This document shows, piece by piece, positions 8,845 to 18,335 of a DNA stretch of 64,000 bases (the stretch's first letter is position 1; every line of letters starts with the position of its first letter). The notes beneath the pieces were generated by a model. That model had not been told where the DNA came from. It worked only from the letters and a program-made list of their open reading frames with translations, and did no database searches. The position numbers and the translations under genes are program-made. This DNA is from JAAYXS01 sp043820985 (lineage in GTDB: Bacteria; Planctomycetota; Phycisphaerae; UBA1845; Fen-1342), in the NCBI GenBank assembly GCA_043820985.1, contig JBDRDH010000007.1, positions 1-64,000 on the forward strand, given 5' to 3'.

Positions 8845-9834
8845 ATGCCAGTGAAACCCAGCTATTGCGCCCATTGCGGCCAGGCGGTGACGACGCGCGT
8901 CATCGAGGACCGGCTGCGTGTGGTCTGTTCCGCGTGTAATACCATCTATTATGAAAATCCGCTGCCGGTCGCCGCGGCCGTGGTGCTCAACGAGCAGCGC
9001 GAAGTTCTGCTGGTAAAACGCCGGCGTGAACCGCATAAGGGCATGTGGTGCCTGCCGATGGGCTTCGCGGAAGTCGGTGAGACGGTGGTCGAGGCCGCCC
9101 TGCGCGAGCTGCGCGAAGAGGCGGGGATCGAGGGGCATGTGGTACGGCTGTTGGATGCCGACTCGCTTGATGATCCGCACTATGGCGAACTGCTGATCGT
9201 ATCGTTCGAGGTAGAGAAGACCGGCGGCGCGGAGCAGGCCGGTGACGACGCCGAGGAAATAAAGTATTTCCCATTTGAACAACACCCCCAGTTGGCGTTT
9301 CGATCCAACGAAAAAGCTTTGCAGTACTGCCTGGCGGCACACCACGATAACTGGGCTATCCACGACTCGTTTATCACCCTGCAGAACGAGGAAGACGCCG
9401 CCATGTTGTCCGACTCGCTGGTGGCCCTGATCGAGGAGCGGGCCGCGGAGGTGGCTCTCCAGTGGCTGGCGGAGGTGCGGACCAACCCAACCACCCAATC
9501 TTACCGCAAGGTTGAACCCGAGTTGCTGCTGGAGCGCGCCACCGCGGCGCTCTCACAGTTCGGCCGGTGGCTCAAGGGGGATGAGGCTCCGAACGCATTG
9601 CGCGACTTCTACCTGGTGCTGGCCCGGGAACGCCGCGCCCTGGGATTCAAGAGCTATGAGGTGCTAAGCGCGATCACCTTGTTGAAGAAATACCTCTGGC
9701 GGATCTCAACGGCACCAGGCAGGCATTTCCAGCCAATCGATGTATACCGCGTGCTGGAGCTCAATCGCCGCATCGCCATCTTTTTCGACAAGGCGCTATA
9801 CCATACCCAACGCGGCTTTGAAGGTGACATCTAG
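8845..9834 (+). CDS. Zinc-ribbon NUDIX hydrolase fused to an RsbRD-like sensor domain
   Basis: The ATG at 8845 is chosen because AGGAA lies 6-7 nt upstream. Residues 1-35 form a zinc ribbon (YCAHCGQAV…VVCSACNTIYYENP) of the kind seen in NADH pyrophosphatase/ADP-ribose-type NUDIX proteins. A complete NUDIX box follows (GFAEVGE-x7-RELREEAGI), so diphosphate hydrolysis is likely. From about residue 190 the protein continues with a helical domain (ALIEERAAEVALQWLAEVR … ALGFKSYEVLSAITLLKK) resembling the RsbRD N-terminal domain (PF14361) found in stress-response regulators and histidine kinases. The fusion suggests nucleotide-linked signalling rather than simple housecleaning. The substrate is unknown. 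Confidence 0.8.
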   Translation: MPVKPSYCAHCGQAVTTRVIEDRLRVVCSACNTIYYENPLPVAAAVVLNEQREVLLVKRRREPHKGMWCLPMGFAEVGETVVEAALRELREEAGIEGHVVRLLDADSLDDPHYGELLIVSFEVEKTGGAEQAGDDAEEIKYFPFEQHPQLAFRSNEKALQYCLAAHHDNWAIHDSFITLQNEEDAAMLSDSLVALIEERAAEVALQWLAEVRTNPTTQSYRKVEPELLLERATAALSQFGRWLKGDEAPNALRDFYLVLARERRALGFKSYEVLSAITLLKKYLWRISTAPGRHFQPIDVYRVLELNRRIAIFFDKALYHTQRGFEGDI

Positions 9835-9866
9835 ACCGCTTTAAGCGAATTGGTAGCGGCGGGCGA

Positions 9867-10835
9867 CTACTCGATCCCCCGTTCGGCCAGCCAGCGCTCC
9901 GCGTCAATGGCGGCCATACAGCCGGTGCCCGCGGCGGTGACGGCCTGGCGATAAGTATGATCGGCTACGTCGCCGGCCGCGAAAACTCCCGCCACGCTCG
10001 TATATGTCCGTCCGGGTATGGTCAGCTTGAGATAGCCCTTCTGATCGCATTCAAGGAAATCTTTGAACAGCTCGGTATTAGGGGTGTGGCCGATGGCGAC
10101 AAAGAGGCCTTTACAAGGCAAGTCGTGCTCGGCCTCGGTCTTGACGTTGCGCAGGCGCACGCCGCTGATGGCGTTGTCCCCCAGCACGTCCACCACCACC
10201 GAGTCCCAGACCGGCACCATCTTGCCCGTCTCGACCAGTTTGAAGAAGCGTTCCTGCATGGCCTTGCTGGCCCGGAGCTGGTCGCGCCGGTGTACGAGGT
10301 GCACCTTACTGGCGAACTTAGTCAGATAGCTGCCTTCCTCGATGGCCGAGTCGCCACCGCCAATGACCACTAGTTCCTGATCGCGATAAATTGGCATGGC
10401 CCCGTCACAAACGGCACATGCGGATACGCCGCCGCCACTCTGCGCCAGGCGCTGCTCGTTTTCCAGGTTCAGCCAGTTGGCGCGGGCCCCAGTGGCGATG
10501 ATCAGCGCGTGGGTCTCGGCGGTTTGGTCGGCGGTTTTGATAACAAAGGGCTGCGGGGCCAGGTCAATCTCGGTTACGTCGTCGCGCACGAAGCGGGTGC
10601 CGAAGCGTTCGGCCTGATCGCGGAAGGCTTTCATCAACTCCGGACCAGTGATGCTCGTGGGGAAGCCCGGGTAGTTTTCGACTTCGGTGGTGAACATGAG
10701 CTGGCCCCCGGGGATCAAGCCGCCGGCGTTGTAACCCTCGATGACCAGTGGCTGTAAAGCCGCCCGCGCCGCATATATGGCGGCGGTCAGACCAGCCGGT
10801 CCGGAACCGATAATGACAACTTTTTCGCTGCTCAT
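9867..10835 (-). CDS. trxB: Thioredoxin reductase
   Basis: A 322-residue NADPH:thioredoxin oxidoreductase. The FAD-binding GSGPAGLTAAIYAARA motif is at the N-terminus, the redox-active CAVC pair (SACAVCDGAMP) lies mid-protein, the NADPH-binding GGGDSAIEE segment follows, and the C-terminal FAD contact (GVFAAGDVADHTYRQAVTAAGTG) is present. Length and order are those of the low-molecular-weight bacterial enzyme. It keeps cytoplasmic thioredoxin reduced. It lies 57 bp downstream of pilT on the same strand and may be co-transcribed or have its own promoter. Confidence 0.95.
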   Translation of the reverse strand: MSSEKVVIIGSGPAGLTAAIYAARAALQPLVIEGYNAGGLIPGGQLMFTTEVENYPGFPTSITGPELMKAFRDQAERFGTRFVRDDVTEIDLAPQPFVIKTADQTAETHALIIATGARANWLNLENEQRLAQSGGGVSACAVCDGAMPIYRDQELVVIGGGDSAIEEGSYLTKFASKVHLVHRRDQLRASKAMQERFFKLVETGKMVPVWDSVVVDVLGDNAISGVRLRNVKTEAEHDLPCKGLFVAIGHTPNTELFKDFLECDQKGYLKLTIPGRTYTSVAGVFAAGDVADHTYRQAVTAAGTGCMAAIDAERWLAERGIE

Positions 10836-10892
10836 ACAATTACCCCGCGACTGGTTGGGGATATTCAGGGATTAAGGGCATACGCGTTGTTG

Positions 10893-12041
10893 TTATTCTT
10901 TGTCCTGCGAATCCTTGTCGAACTGTGACTCATATTTGGGCTTGTCCACGCCACTGGCGACGGCAGTACCACGGGACTTGGCTTCGATCTTGGCCTGAAA
11001 GTCCGCCGGCTGGCGTGCCCGTTCCAGGCATTCGTCGCCGGAGCAGGTACCGTTTTCGTAGAGTCTCCAGAGGTGATCATCGAGGAGTTGCATGCCATAC
11101 TTCTTGCCGGTCTGGATGGCCGAGTCGATCCGGTAGGTTTTATTCTCGCGGATCAGGTTCTGGATCGCCGGCGTGCAGACCAGGAACTCATAGGCCGCCA
11201 CGCGCCCGGAGGTACCGACCTTAGGCAGTAACGTCTGCGACAGCACGGCCAGCATGTTGGTGCTGAGCTGTACGCGAATTTGCTCCTGCTGATTGACCGG
11301 GAAGGCGTCGATGATGCGGTTGATGGTGCCCTGGGCCCCGGTGGTGTGCAGCGTGGCGAAGACCAGGTGGCCGGTCTCCGCGGCGCGAATCGCCGCCTCC
11401 ATGGTCTCCAGGTCGCGCATCTCGCCGACCAGGATGACATCCGGGTCCATACGCAACGAGCGGCGCAGGGCCTCGGCGAAACTCGGCACGTCCACACCCA
11501 CCTCGCGCTGCGAGAAGCAGGATTTGTGGTGGCTGTGGTAGTACTCGATCGGGTCTTCGACGGAGATGATGTGCTGGTCGAAGTTGCGGTTGATGTAATC
11601 CAGCATGGTCGCCAGGGTGGTGGTTTTACCCGAGCCGGTTGGACCGGTGACCAGGAACAGACCACGCGGCCGGCGACAGAGGGCCTGCACGATGGGCGGT
11701 AGTCCGATCTCAGCGAACGTCAGAATCTTCGAGGGGATCAGCCGCAGCACCATCGAAATATTGCCCTTCTGGCGGAAGACGGAAACGCGGAAGCGCCCCT
11801 TATCGCCAAAGGCAAAACCGAAGTCGGTTCCGCCTTCTTCCTGGAGCTCCTGCTGGTTGCGTTCCGGGGTGACCGATTTCATCAGGGCCACGGTGTCATC
11901 AGGCTCCAGAACCTTGGTTTCCAGGCTGCGTAAGCGGCCGTCGATGCGCAGCACCGGCGGGCGCCCGACATGCAGGTGAATGTCAGAGCCGTTGACGCGA
12001 ATAATGGTTTCCAGTAGCCGATCAATATGAACCGTAGCCAC
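10893..12041 (-). CDS. pilT: Type IV pilus retraction ATPase PilT
   Basis: A 382-residue secretion-superfamily ATPase. The start is GTG with GAGGAG 6 nt upstream. Seen in order: the N-terminal PAS-like domain (GSDIHLHVGRPPVLRIDGRL), Walker A (GPTGSGKTTTLATM), the Asp box (HIISVEDPIE), Walker B (PDVILVGEMRDLETMEAAIRAAETGHLVFATLHT), and the PilT-typical AIRAAETGH signature. It powers pilus depolymerisation. The gene follows the GspE/PilB ATPase by 57 bp, so assembly and retraction motors are encoded together. The pseudopilin at 41.5 kb could be a substrate of this system or of a related secretion system. Confidence 0.93.
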   Translation of the reverse strand: MATVHIDRLLETIIRVNGSDIHLHVGRPPVLRIDGRLRSLETKVLEPDDTVALMKSVTPERNQQELQEEGGTDFGFAFGDKGRFRVSVFRQKGNISMVLRLIPSKILTFAEIGLPPIVQALCRRPRGLFLVTGPTGSGKTTTLATMLDYINRNFDQHIISVEDPIEYYHSHHKSCFSQREVGVDVPSFAEALRRSLRMDPDVILVGEMRDLETMEAAIRAAETGHLVFATLHTTGAQGTINRIIDAFPVNQQEQIRVQLSTNMLAVLSQTLLPKVGTSGRVAAYEFLVCTPAIQNLIRENKTYRIDSAIQTGKKYGMQLLDDHLWRLYENGTCSGDECLERARQPADFQAKIEAKSRGTAVASGVDKPKYESQFDKDSQDKE

Positions 12042-12097
12042 AACATCTCCTCAGGTTGTCCAGCCTGCCAGCCGAACCGGTTTCACCACTGGTGCCG

Positions 12098-13816
12098 TTA
12101 CTGCTCCTCCACAATCACGCCCTCGGCCTGCGTGATGCGCGCGATTTCAGCGGGTGTGGTAACCCCACGCAGAATCTTAAGCTTGCCGTCTTCGAGCAGA
12201 TTGCGCATGCCGCTGGCCAGGGCGGCTTTGCGCACCTGCTGCGTCGGGGCGCGATTAAACGCCAGTTCGCGAAGTTCGTTGTTCATTTCGAGCATCTCGA
12301 AGATACCCTGGCGGCCGCGATAGCCAACGTCGCCACAGCGCTTACAGCCCTTGCCATGATAAATATGTCGGCCGTGCAGATCTTCATCACTGATGTTAAG
12401 CTTTTTGAGGGTAAAGCGATCGGGGGCTGGATCAATTTCCTTGCACTCGCTGCAGATCAGGCGCATCAAGCGCTGGGCCATGATGGCCTGGATGGATGAC
12501 GCCACCAGGAAAGGCTTGATGCCGATGTCAATCAGACGCGTGATGGCACTCGGCGCGTCATTGGTGTGCAGAGTACTGAATACCAGGTGGCCGGTGAGGG
12601 CGGCTTGCACGGCCACTTCGCCGACCTCGCGGTCACGAATCTCACCTACCAGGATGATATTGGGCGCCTGGCGCAACATGGAGCGTAGAATGCGGGCGAA
12701 GGTCAGCCCGATTTCCTCTTTCACCTGGCACTGATTCATGCCCGTGAAGTTATACTCGACCGGGTCCTCGGCGGTGATGATCTTGCGGTCGGGCCGGTTA
12801 AGCTCCTGCAAGGCCGCATACAGCGTCGTCGTCTTGCCGGAACCGGTCGGACCGGTCACCAGGAAAATACCGTTGGGCTGCCGGATGATGTTCTGAAAAC
12901 GCTCGTAATCATCCTGCTCGAAGCCCAGACCGGTAATACCGACTTTGACGGAATCCGGCCGCAGAATACGCAACACGACACTTTCGCCGTGATAGGCTGG
13001 CAGGGAACTCACCCGAAAGTCGATCAACTGCGTGCCGAACCGCATCTTGATACGACCGTCCTGTGGCACACGTTTTTCAGCGATATCGATGCCCGCCATG
13101 ATCTTGAGACGAGCGATGACCGAACTCTGCATGCTTTTGGGAATGTTGTCGCGGATGATACAAACGCCGTCAATGCGGTAACGAACACGAACACGATTGT
13201 CCATGGGCTCGACGTGAATGTCGGAGGCCCGGCCGCGGACGGCTTCGCTGATGATCAGGTTGATCAACTTGATGACCGGGGCTTCCTCCGCGGCCTCATC
13301 AGCCTTCTGTTTCTCCTCCTCCTTGGCCATCCGGTCGGAGTCGCGGCCGATTTCCTCAATGGCTTCGTCGACGCTGGTGCCAACGCCGCCCATGAACGTC
13401 TCGATGAATCGTTCAATCTTGCTCAGCGGCGCGAGTGCACACTCGATTTCCATGTTCAGCCGGAAACGCAGCATGTCCAGCAACTCAAGATCGAGCGGGT
13501 CGGAAATAATCACTTTCAGGCGGTTATCCTCCACGCTCATGGGGAGGATCTTGTGGGTGGTGATCAGCTTGGGGGGCACGAGATTCAGCACCGAGGTGAC
13601 GCCGACGTTCTTGTCCAGATCGACATATTCCAGGTCGAATTGCGTAGCCAGGGCCTTGGAAACATCCTCCTCTTTTGCCAGCTCCAATTCAACCAGGGCC
13701 TCGCCGATGCGCTTGCCATGCTCCTTGGCATAGGCGAGGGCATCCACCAGGGCGTTGGGCGACAGGATGTTCCAGCTTACGAGAATTTCGCCGATTTTCT
13801 TACGCCGTCGAGCCAT
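12098..13816 (-). CDS. GspE/PilB-type assembly ATPase
   Basis: Start taken at ATG 13816 (MARRRKK), which has GAGGGAGA just upstream; a TTG six codons earlier is less likely. The product (about 572 residues) has the N-terminal GspE_N domain (LVDALAYAKEHGKRIGEALVE), Walker A (GPTGSGKTTTLYAAL), Asp box (ITAEDPVEYN), Walker B (PNIILVGEIRDREVGEVAVQAALTGHL) and the tetracysteine zinc module (ICSECKEI…KGCKRCGDVGYRGRQG). That module is standard for GspE and PilB. Together with PilT downstream it favours a type IV pilus motor, but a type II secretion role cannot be excluded because no PilC/GspF, PilQ or GspD genes are nearby. Confidence 0.92.
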   Translation of the reverse strand: MARRRKKIGEILVSWNILSPNALVDALAYAKEHGKRIGEALVELELAKEEDVSKALATQFDLEYVDLDKNVGVTSVLNLVPPKLITTHKILPMSVEDNRLKVIISDPLDLELLDMLRFRLNMEIECALAPLSKIERFIETFMGGVGTSVDEAIEEIGRDSDRMAKEEEKQKADEAAEEAPVIKLINLIISEAVRGRASDIHVEPMDNRVRVRYRIDGVCIIRDNIPKSMQSSVIARLKIMAGIDIAEKRVPQDGRIKMRFGTQLIDFRVSSLPAYHGESVVLRILRPDSVKVGITGLGFEQDDYERFQNIIRQPNGIFLVTGPTGSGKTTTLYAALQELNRPDRKIITAEDPVEYNFTGMNQCQVKEEIGLTFARILRSMLRQAPNIILVGEIRDREVGEVAVQAALTGHLVFSTLHTNDAPSAITRLIDIGIKPFLVASSIQAIMAQRLMRLICSECKEIDPAPDRFTLKKLNISDEDLHGRHIYHGKGCKRCGDVGYRGRQGIFEMLEMNNELRELAFNRAPTQQVRKAALASGMRNLLEDGKLKILRGVTTPAEIARITQAEGVIVEEQ

Positions 13817-14187
13817 CCATTCTCCCTCGGCCAAGTGGCCGGCCCGGATTCAGCACCCAGCGCCGATACGAGCTTCCATAGCGGAGCGGGCATGGTTTCC
13901 GGCTACCTCGCAGTCCGGCTCACCGCGGCACTGTCCACCTTTCCCGCCCTAGTCCGGAAAGCCTCGGTGGGCCAGAATGTTAAATTGTTGCTACTTTGGA
14001 GGCTAAAAGCAAGATCGGCTTTCAGAGACCAGCGGAGTTTCGGAGTAAAGCGACTGGCGACGGGACGGCGATCAGTGCCGGCGCCAGGGTTTACCGGGAT
14101 GAGACCGGCAGCGTGGCCACGACCGAAGTTGAGGACGCAGACTCGGTTCTCGCGACAGCGGGGTCTTTCACGCATTGGCGCGATCAA
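13817..14187. other. Gene-poor spacer
   Basis: About 370 bp between the stop of the Asp-box protein gene and the GspE/PilB start, both on the minus strand. Only weak shadow frames cross it. No hairpin with a T tract, tRNA or repeat is evident. The promoter of the ATPase operon should lie here but no convincing -35/-10 pair was found. Confidence 0.5.
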
Positions 14188-16503
14188 TTACGGCGTTCCG
14201 GCGAACGCGGCCTGGAACAGCGCAAAGTCGGGCAAATCCACGTCCTCATCACCGTCCAGGTCGGCTGGTTCACAGGCGGATTCGACCGGCACGTCGGGAC
14301 CGCTCAGGCAACCGGCGAAGATGTTGAAGTCGTCGATGTCGACATCCCCGTCGCCGTCGATGTCGCCTGGATAGACAACAAGGTCCGTGGCACACGTTCC
14401 GGTCGACGAGGCCAGCAGCAGGCGTGCGGGAAAGCCGACCGCGTAAGTCAGATCGCTCGGCGTGCCGGCGGTTCCGACGAGCCCGGCGTCAAACGCGGAG
14501 AAGGTCGCGCCGCCGTCGTCTGATCTCGAAACCTTGGGGGAACCCTGCATGAGGTATAGAACCTGGTCGTCGGCCGGGTGGCTGACCACGTCATAAACAC
14601 CTCCAACATTTCCCATTTCGGTCCATGTTTGCCCGGCATCGGTCGATTTGAACAGTCCGCCATCGCTGTATCTGCCTTCGTCCGCGTAGTAAAACGTGTT
14701 CGGCTCCGTCGGCGAGACGTCCAATGCCAGGCCCTGTGCAAGGGCGTCCAGCCCCGTGGAGGACTCGGACCACGTCAGTCCGCCGTCAGTCGAGCGGAGC
14801 GCGCCGCCGGTGCGGTAACCGCTGAGTCTGTCGTTGAAGCAAGCCACCATGACCGTGTCGGTCCCGTCCTCGACAAAGGCAATGTCCTTGACTTCCTCGT
14901 GGTCTTGGGGACCGTCGTATACCTTGGTCCAATTGGCCCCGAGGTCCGTTGAGCGCCAGATCGTCGCCTCGTGGCCTGGAGCGCCGTAGTCGCCTCCGCC
15001 CATCACGATCAGGTTCGGGTTGTTTTGGCTGAAACGGATCGCGAAGAGCTCGGTCTCAAAGTACGGTCCCTGGTCGGGGCCGAGACAGGTCCAGCTTCCG
15101 TCGATGTTGCGGCGGTAGAGACCGTCCGGAGCGATCGTTGAGGGGCCGGCGTTGAGGGCGTACAGCGTGCCATCCGGGGCGAAGCGGACGTCGTTCCAGC
15201 GTGTACCCGGGGCCGGTTCGAGCGTCCAGGTCACGCCGCCATTGACGGACGTGTAGAGGCCGCCGCTGTTGAGTGCCTGGAACGAGATCGCGAGTTCGTT
15301 GATGTCGTTGGGGTTCGCGTCGACGTTATAGACGTCGAGCGCGCCCATGCCGACCGATGAGGGCAGGAAGCCGGCGCCACCGTCCACGCTCTTATAGACG
15401 GCGAGCGAGCAGGCGCCCGCGTAAATCACCGACGAGCTGCCCGGGGCGAAACGGATACAGTTGAGCGGCAGTCCATCGGTATTGCCGATGCCGAATTCCC
15501 ACGTCGCGCCGGCGTCGGTGGATCGATAGACCCCCGCGCCCTCGCTGGCCAGGAGGATCGTGTCAACGTCAGCCGGGTCGAGATCGATGTCCCGGATTAC
15601 CAGCAGCGGCCACGAGCCGTCGTGCAGGGCCGTCCACGTGACGCCGTCGTCGGTCGATTCGTACAGCCCGACAAACTGCGATCCGAAGAGCATTCCGCCG
15701 CCCAGCAACAATCGCGTCCCATCATGCACGACGGCGTTGAGCGGCCGATTGGGCAGGCCGGCCGAACGTTGAGTCCACGTCGCGCCATAGTCGCTCGATA
15801 CCCAGAAATCCCCCTCGCTCATCCAGCCCCTGAAGCAGGCGTAGACCTTGTTCGTGTCGTTCGGATCGAAAGCGATGCCGGCGCAGCCCACCGACATTGA
15901 CAGCGGGGGCGTGACGTCGGTCCATATCGTGCCGCCGTCGGTCGATACCAGCACGACCTTGTCCTGGGGGGTCAGGGGGCAATGGACGCCGACCCAGATG
16001 TTGTTCGCGTTGGTCGGATCGATGGCAACATCCAGGATCTTCTGGTAGCCCTCAATCCCCAGGTTGTAGTTCGTCCAGGTAACGCCGGCGTCGGTGCTCT
16101 TCCAAAAGGCGTTCTCCGTCCCGAGATAGGCTGTTCCATCGGGGGCGAACTCGATGTCCCACACATCCGTTCCGGTCAACGCCGAGATCTCCGACCAGGT
16201 AGCGCCGGCGTCCGTCGAGCGAAAGAGCCTCCCGGTGCCGGGCTCGGGCGCCAAACCCGCCAGAACAATGTTGGCGTCGATGGGCGAGGCGGCGATGGCC
16301 TTTACATCCCCGCCGAATGGACCCAGTGGGATCCAGGCAGGATCCGAACGCATACCGGCCGGAATGGCATTCGGTGGATCGATATCCTCGGCAGTACACG
16401 CGACTACTCGGCAGCCGTACTCATCGGTTTGAACATACTGATCGCCTGCCGGCGCCAGGCAAGCTGTCGTGGCAACGAGCAAAATTACATGATGGATCCT
16501 CAT
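14188..16503 (-). CDS. Secreted Asp-box (sialidase/VPS10-like) beta-propeller protein with dockerin-type C-terminus
   Basis: Start at ATG 16503 (MRIHHVILLVATTACLAPAG), with AGAGGAG upstream and a signal peptide directly following. About twelve Asp-box motifs of the form SxDxGxTW are visible (for example RSTDAGATWSE, SSDYGATWTQ, RSTDGGLTWSE), so most of the 771 residues should fold as one or two beta-propellers, as in sortilin-like and xyloglucanase-like exported proteins. The end carries two EF-hand-like repeats (PGDIDGDGDVDIDDFNIFAG and ADLDGDEDVDLPDFALFQ), the Planctomycete dockerin arrangement. No catalytic residues could be assigned, so the role may be carbohydrate or protein binding at the cell surface. 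Confidence 0.8.
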   Translation of the reverse strand: MRIHHVILLVATTACLAPAGDQYVQTDEYGCRVVACTAEDIDPPNAIPAGMRSDPAWIPLGPFGGDVKAIAASPIDANIVLAGLAPEPGTGRLFRSTDAGATWSEISALTGTDVWDIEFAPDGTAYLGTENAFWKSTDAGVTWTNYNLGIEGYQKILDVAIDPTNANNIWVGVHCPLTPQDKVVLVSTDGGTIWTDVTPPLSMSVGCAGIAFDPNDTNKVYACFRGWMSEGDFWVSSDYGATWTQRSAGLPNRPLNAVVHDGTRLLLGGGMLFGSQFVGLYESTDDGVTWTALHDGSWPLLVIRDIDLDPADVDTILLASEGAGVYRSTDAGATWEFGIGNTDGLPLNCIRFAPGSSSVIYAGACSLAVYKSVDGGAGFLPSSVGMGALDVYNVDANPNDINELAISFQALNSGGLYTSVNGGVTWTLEPAPGTRWNDVRFAPDGTLYALNAGPSTIAPDGLYRRNIDGSWTCLGPDQGPYFETELFAIRFSQNNPNLIVMGGGDYGAPGHEATIWRSTDLGANWTKVYDGPQDHEEVKDIAFVEDGTDTVMVACFNDRLSGYRTGGALRSTDGGLTWSESSTGLDALAQGLALDVSPTEPNTFYYADEGRYSDGGLFKSTDAGQTWTEMGNVGGVYDVVSHPADDQVLYLMQGSPKVSRSDDGGATFSAFDAGLVGTAGTPSDLTYAVGFPARLLLASSTGTCATDLVVYPGDIDGDGDVDIDDFNIFAGCLSGPDVPVESACEPADLDGDEDVDLPDFALFQAAFAGTP

Positions 16504-16741
16504 GACTTCTTCTCCTCTCAACTGAGCTTGACCTGGCGTACTCAGATCTCGGGAAAGAGCACGAGTGCCCCCGAGACCGCATCTTGCGAATCGGACCTCC
16601 CGGCTCCCTACCCCTTATACCTTTAAGTATACTCCGTGCCTCCCAAAACAACAATAGTAAAGCTGATTGAGCCTTTGGCGTCGGAGTTCGGCGTAGACCC
16701 CTTCTGGATGGACGCATTTGAAATCAGGGCTGAATGATGAG
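16504..16741. other. Intergenic region with leader of the Asp-box gene
   Basis: A 238-bp spacer between thrC (end) and the start of the Asp-box gene on the minus strand. It contains an AT-rich palindromic stretch (tatacctttaagtata, about 16616-16631) that could belong to the promoter of the downstream minus-strand gene. No RNA gene seen. Confidence 0.35.
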
Positions 16742-18115
16742 CTACGAGGTCCGGAAGCGTTCCAGCAGAAATTCACGAAATGGCTCGTAGGCCGTGCCGA
16801 GGCGTTCGTAGTCTTCCGCCCGTTTTTCCAGGCCCTTCAGGCTGGGGGGTATTTGCGGATCGATCCCGAGCACCGCCTGGATCTCCTCGGGGAATTTCGC
16901 CGGGTGCGCGGTTTCGACCGAGACAGCCAGATGCGCGGCACTCTCCGGGTGCGCGCGAAGAAAGTCCGCCAATCCGGCCCAGCCCACCGCGCCGTGTGGT
17001 TCGAGGATGATGCCATATTGTTCGTAAGCGGTCTTGATCGTCGCGCGCGTTTGCTCATCGTTGATGCTGACCGCGTGAAAATCGCGGCGCATGGCATCGA
17101 GATCGGGTGCTTCACGCAATTCGCCGGTCTCATCCATCCAGCCGTCGTAGACGTCGATTAACCGGGCCAGGTTGGAGGGATGGCCGACGTTCATGGCGTT
17201 GGAGATACAGACCCGCGAGGGGACGATTTTTGCGTAGCGCCCGGTCTTTAGGAAGATCGGCACTTCATCGTTGGCATTCGTGGCGATTACCAGCCGCTCG
17301 ATTGGCAGGCCCATCCGGGCGGCGATTACCGCGCCCATCATGTCACCAAAGTTGCCGGAAGGAATGCAGATCACGATCTTTTCGCCGGCCGCCGCGTCGG
17401 CCAGGTTCACGTAAGCGTAAAAGTAGTAAACACTCTGTGGCAATAGGCGACCGATGTTGATCGAGTTGGCACTTGTCAGCCGGATCGCGGCCAGTTCCGG
17501 GTCCGCGAATGCCCGCTTGACCATCGCCTGGCAGTCATCGAACTGGCCATCCACGGCGATGGTCCTGACGTTGCCGCCAATCGTGGTCATCTGCTTTCTT
17601 TGCCGATCGGAGACTTCGTCCGGCGGAAAAAGCACCACGACGCGCACGCGTGGCACGCCGTGATAGGCGTGTGCCACGGCACTGCCCGTGTCGCCGGAAG
17701 TCGCGGTCAGAATGACCAGTTCACCCCGTTCGGCATCCATCAGGACGCTCATCCAGCGGGCCATCATCCGGGCGGCGAAGTCCTTAAATGATGCCGTCGG
17801 GCCGCGATCGAGTCGCATGATGTATTGCCGATCAACGACGTGTTCGAGCGGCACGTCATAGTCATAAGCGTCTTCGCAGAGTCGCCGCATGGTATGGTCA
17901 TCAAAAGTGCCCACGGTGTAGCGCCGCAGAATTTCGTAAGCGACTTCGGGATATGGCCGTCCCTTTAGCGTGACCAACTCCGCCATGGTGACTTGTGGGT
18001 AGCTCTCCGGCATGAACAGGCCGCGATCGGCCGCCTGGCCCTGGAGTAGGGCTTCACCCAGGAATACCGCGGGAACGTTGCGGTTAGTACTGAAAAATCG
18101 GATCGGATTGGACAT
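16742..18115 (-). CDS. thrC: Threonine synthase
   Basis: A 457-residue PLP enzyme converting O-phosphohomoserine to threonine. The N-terminal segment (IRFFSTNRNVPAVFLGEALLQG, ADRGLFMPE) is that of the long ThrC class, the PLP lysine is in GPTASFKDFAARMM, and the phosphate-binding/cofactor loop is TATSGDTGSAVAHAY. The IPSGNFGDMMGAVIAARMGLP stretch is also diagnostic. ATG 18115 is preferred over the GTG one codon earlier, although the ribosome site is weak for both. No other threonine or homoserine genes are adjacent. Confidence 0.94.
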   Translation of the reverse strand: MSNPIRFFSTNRNVPAVFLGEALLQGQAADRGLFMPESYPQVTMAELVTLKGRPYPEVAYEILRRYTVGTFDDHTMRRLCEDAYDYDVPLEHVVDRQYIMRLDRGPTASFKDFAARMMARWMSVLMDAERGELVILTATSGDTGSAVAHAYHGVPRVRVVVLFPPDEVSDRQRKQMTTIGGNVRTIAVDGQFDDCQAMVKRAFADPELAAIRLTSANSINIGRLLPQSVYYFYAYVNLADAAAGEKIVICIPSGNFGDMMGAVIAARMGLPIERLVIATNANDEVPIFLKTGRYAKIVPSRVCISNAMNVGHPSNLARLIDVYDGWMDETGELREAPDLDAMRRDFHAVSINDEQTRATIKTAYEQYGIILEPHGAVGWAGLADFLRAHPESAAHLAVSVETAHPAKFPEEIQAVLGIDPQIPPSLKGLEKRAEDYERLGTAYEPFREFLLERFRTS

Positions 18116-18243
18116 CACTCACCTGGTGAAACCGGTCCTGGATTCGTTGCTGCTCCGGATGTTCTTGGTCCCAACGGCGGTACTACCCAGAACAGCCAAG
18201 TAGACAGGAATGCTCGAAAAACCGCAATCCCCCGGCATCTCTG

Positions 18244-18292
18244 GAAAAAGCCCGGCCATGAATCATTGTACGGAGATGCTCATGGCCGGGCT
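18244..18292 (-). terminator. Rho-independent terminator of the first Gly-rich dockerin gene
   Basis: A 13-bp perfect stem (AGCCCGGCCATGA at 18249-18261 with TCATGGCCGGGCT at 18280-18292). Read on the minus strand it is followed by TTTTT (aaaaa at 18244-18248 on plus). It lies about 40 nt past the dockerin stop codon, which indicates that transcription normally runs through the region beyond the internal amber stop. Confidence 0.85.
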
Positions 18293-18335
18293 GTTTCAGA
18301 ATATCAGCGAGTGATGTTGTTTTTTGATTGCTCCT

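Noticed and set aside
8518..9498. 326-codon minus-strand frame over the RND/NUDIX junction
   Set aside because: It crosses two confirmed plus genes and has no domain-like sequence.
13903..14187. 94-codon minus-strand frame between the Asp-box gene and GspE/PilB
   Set aside because: No convincing start signal or motif, and composition does not resemble neighbouring proteins.
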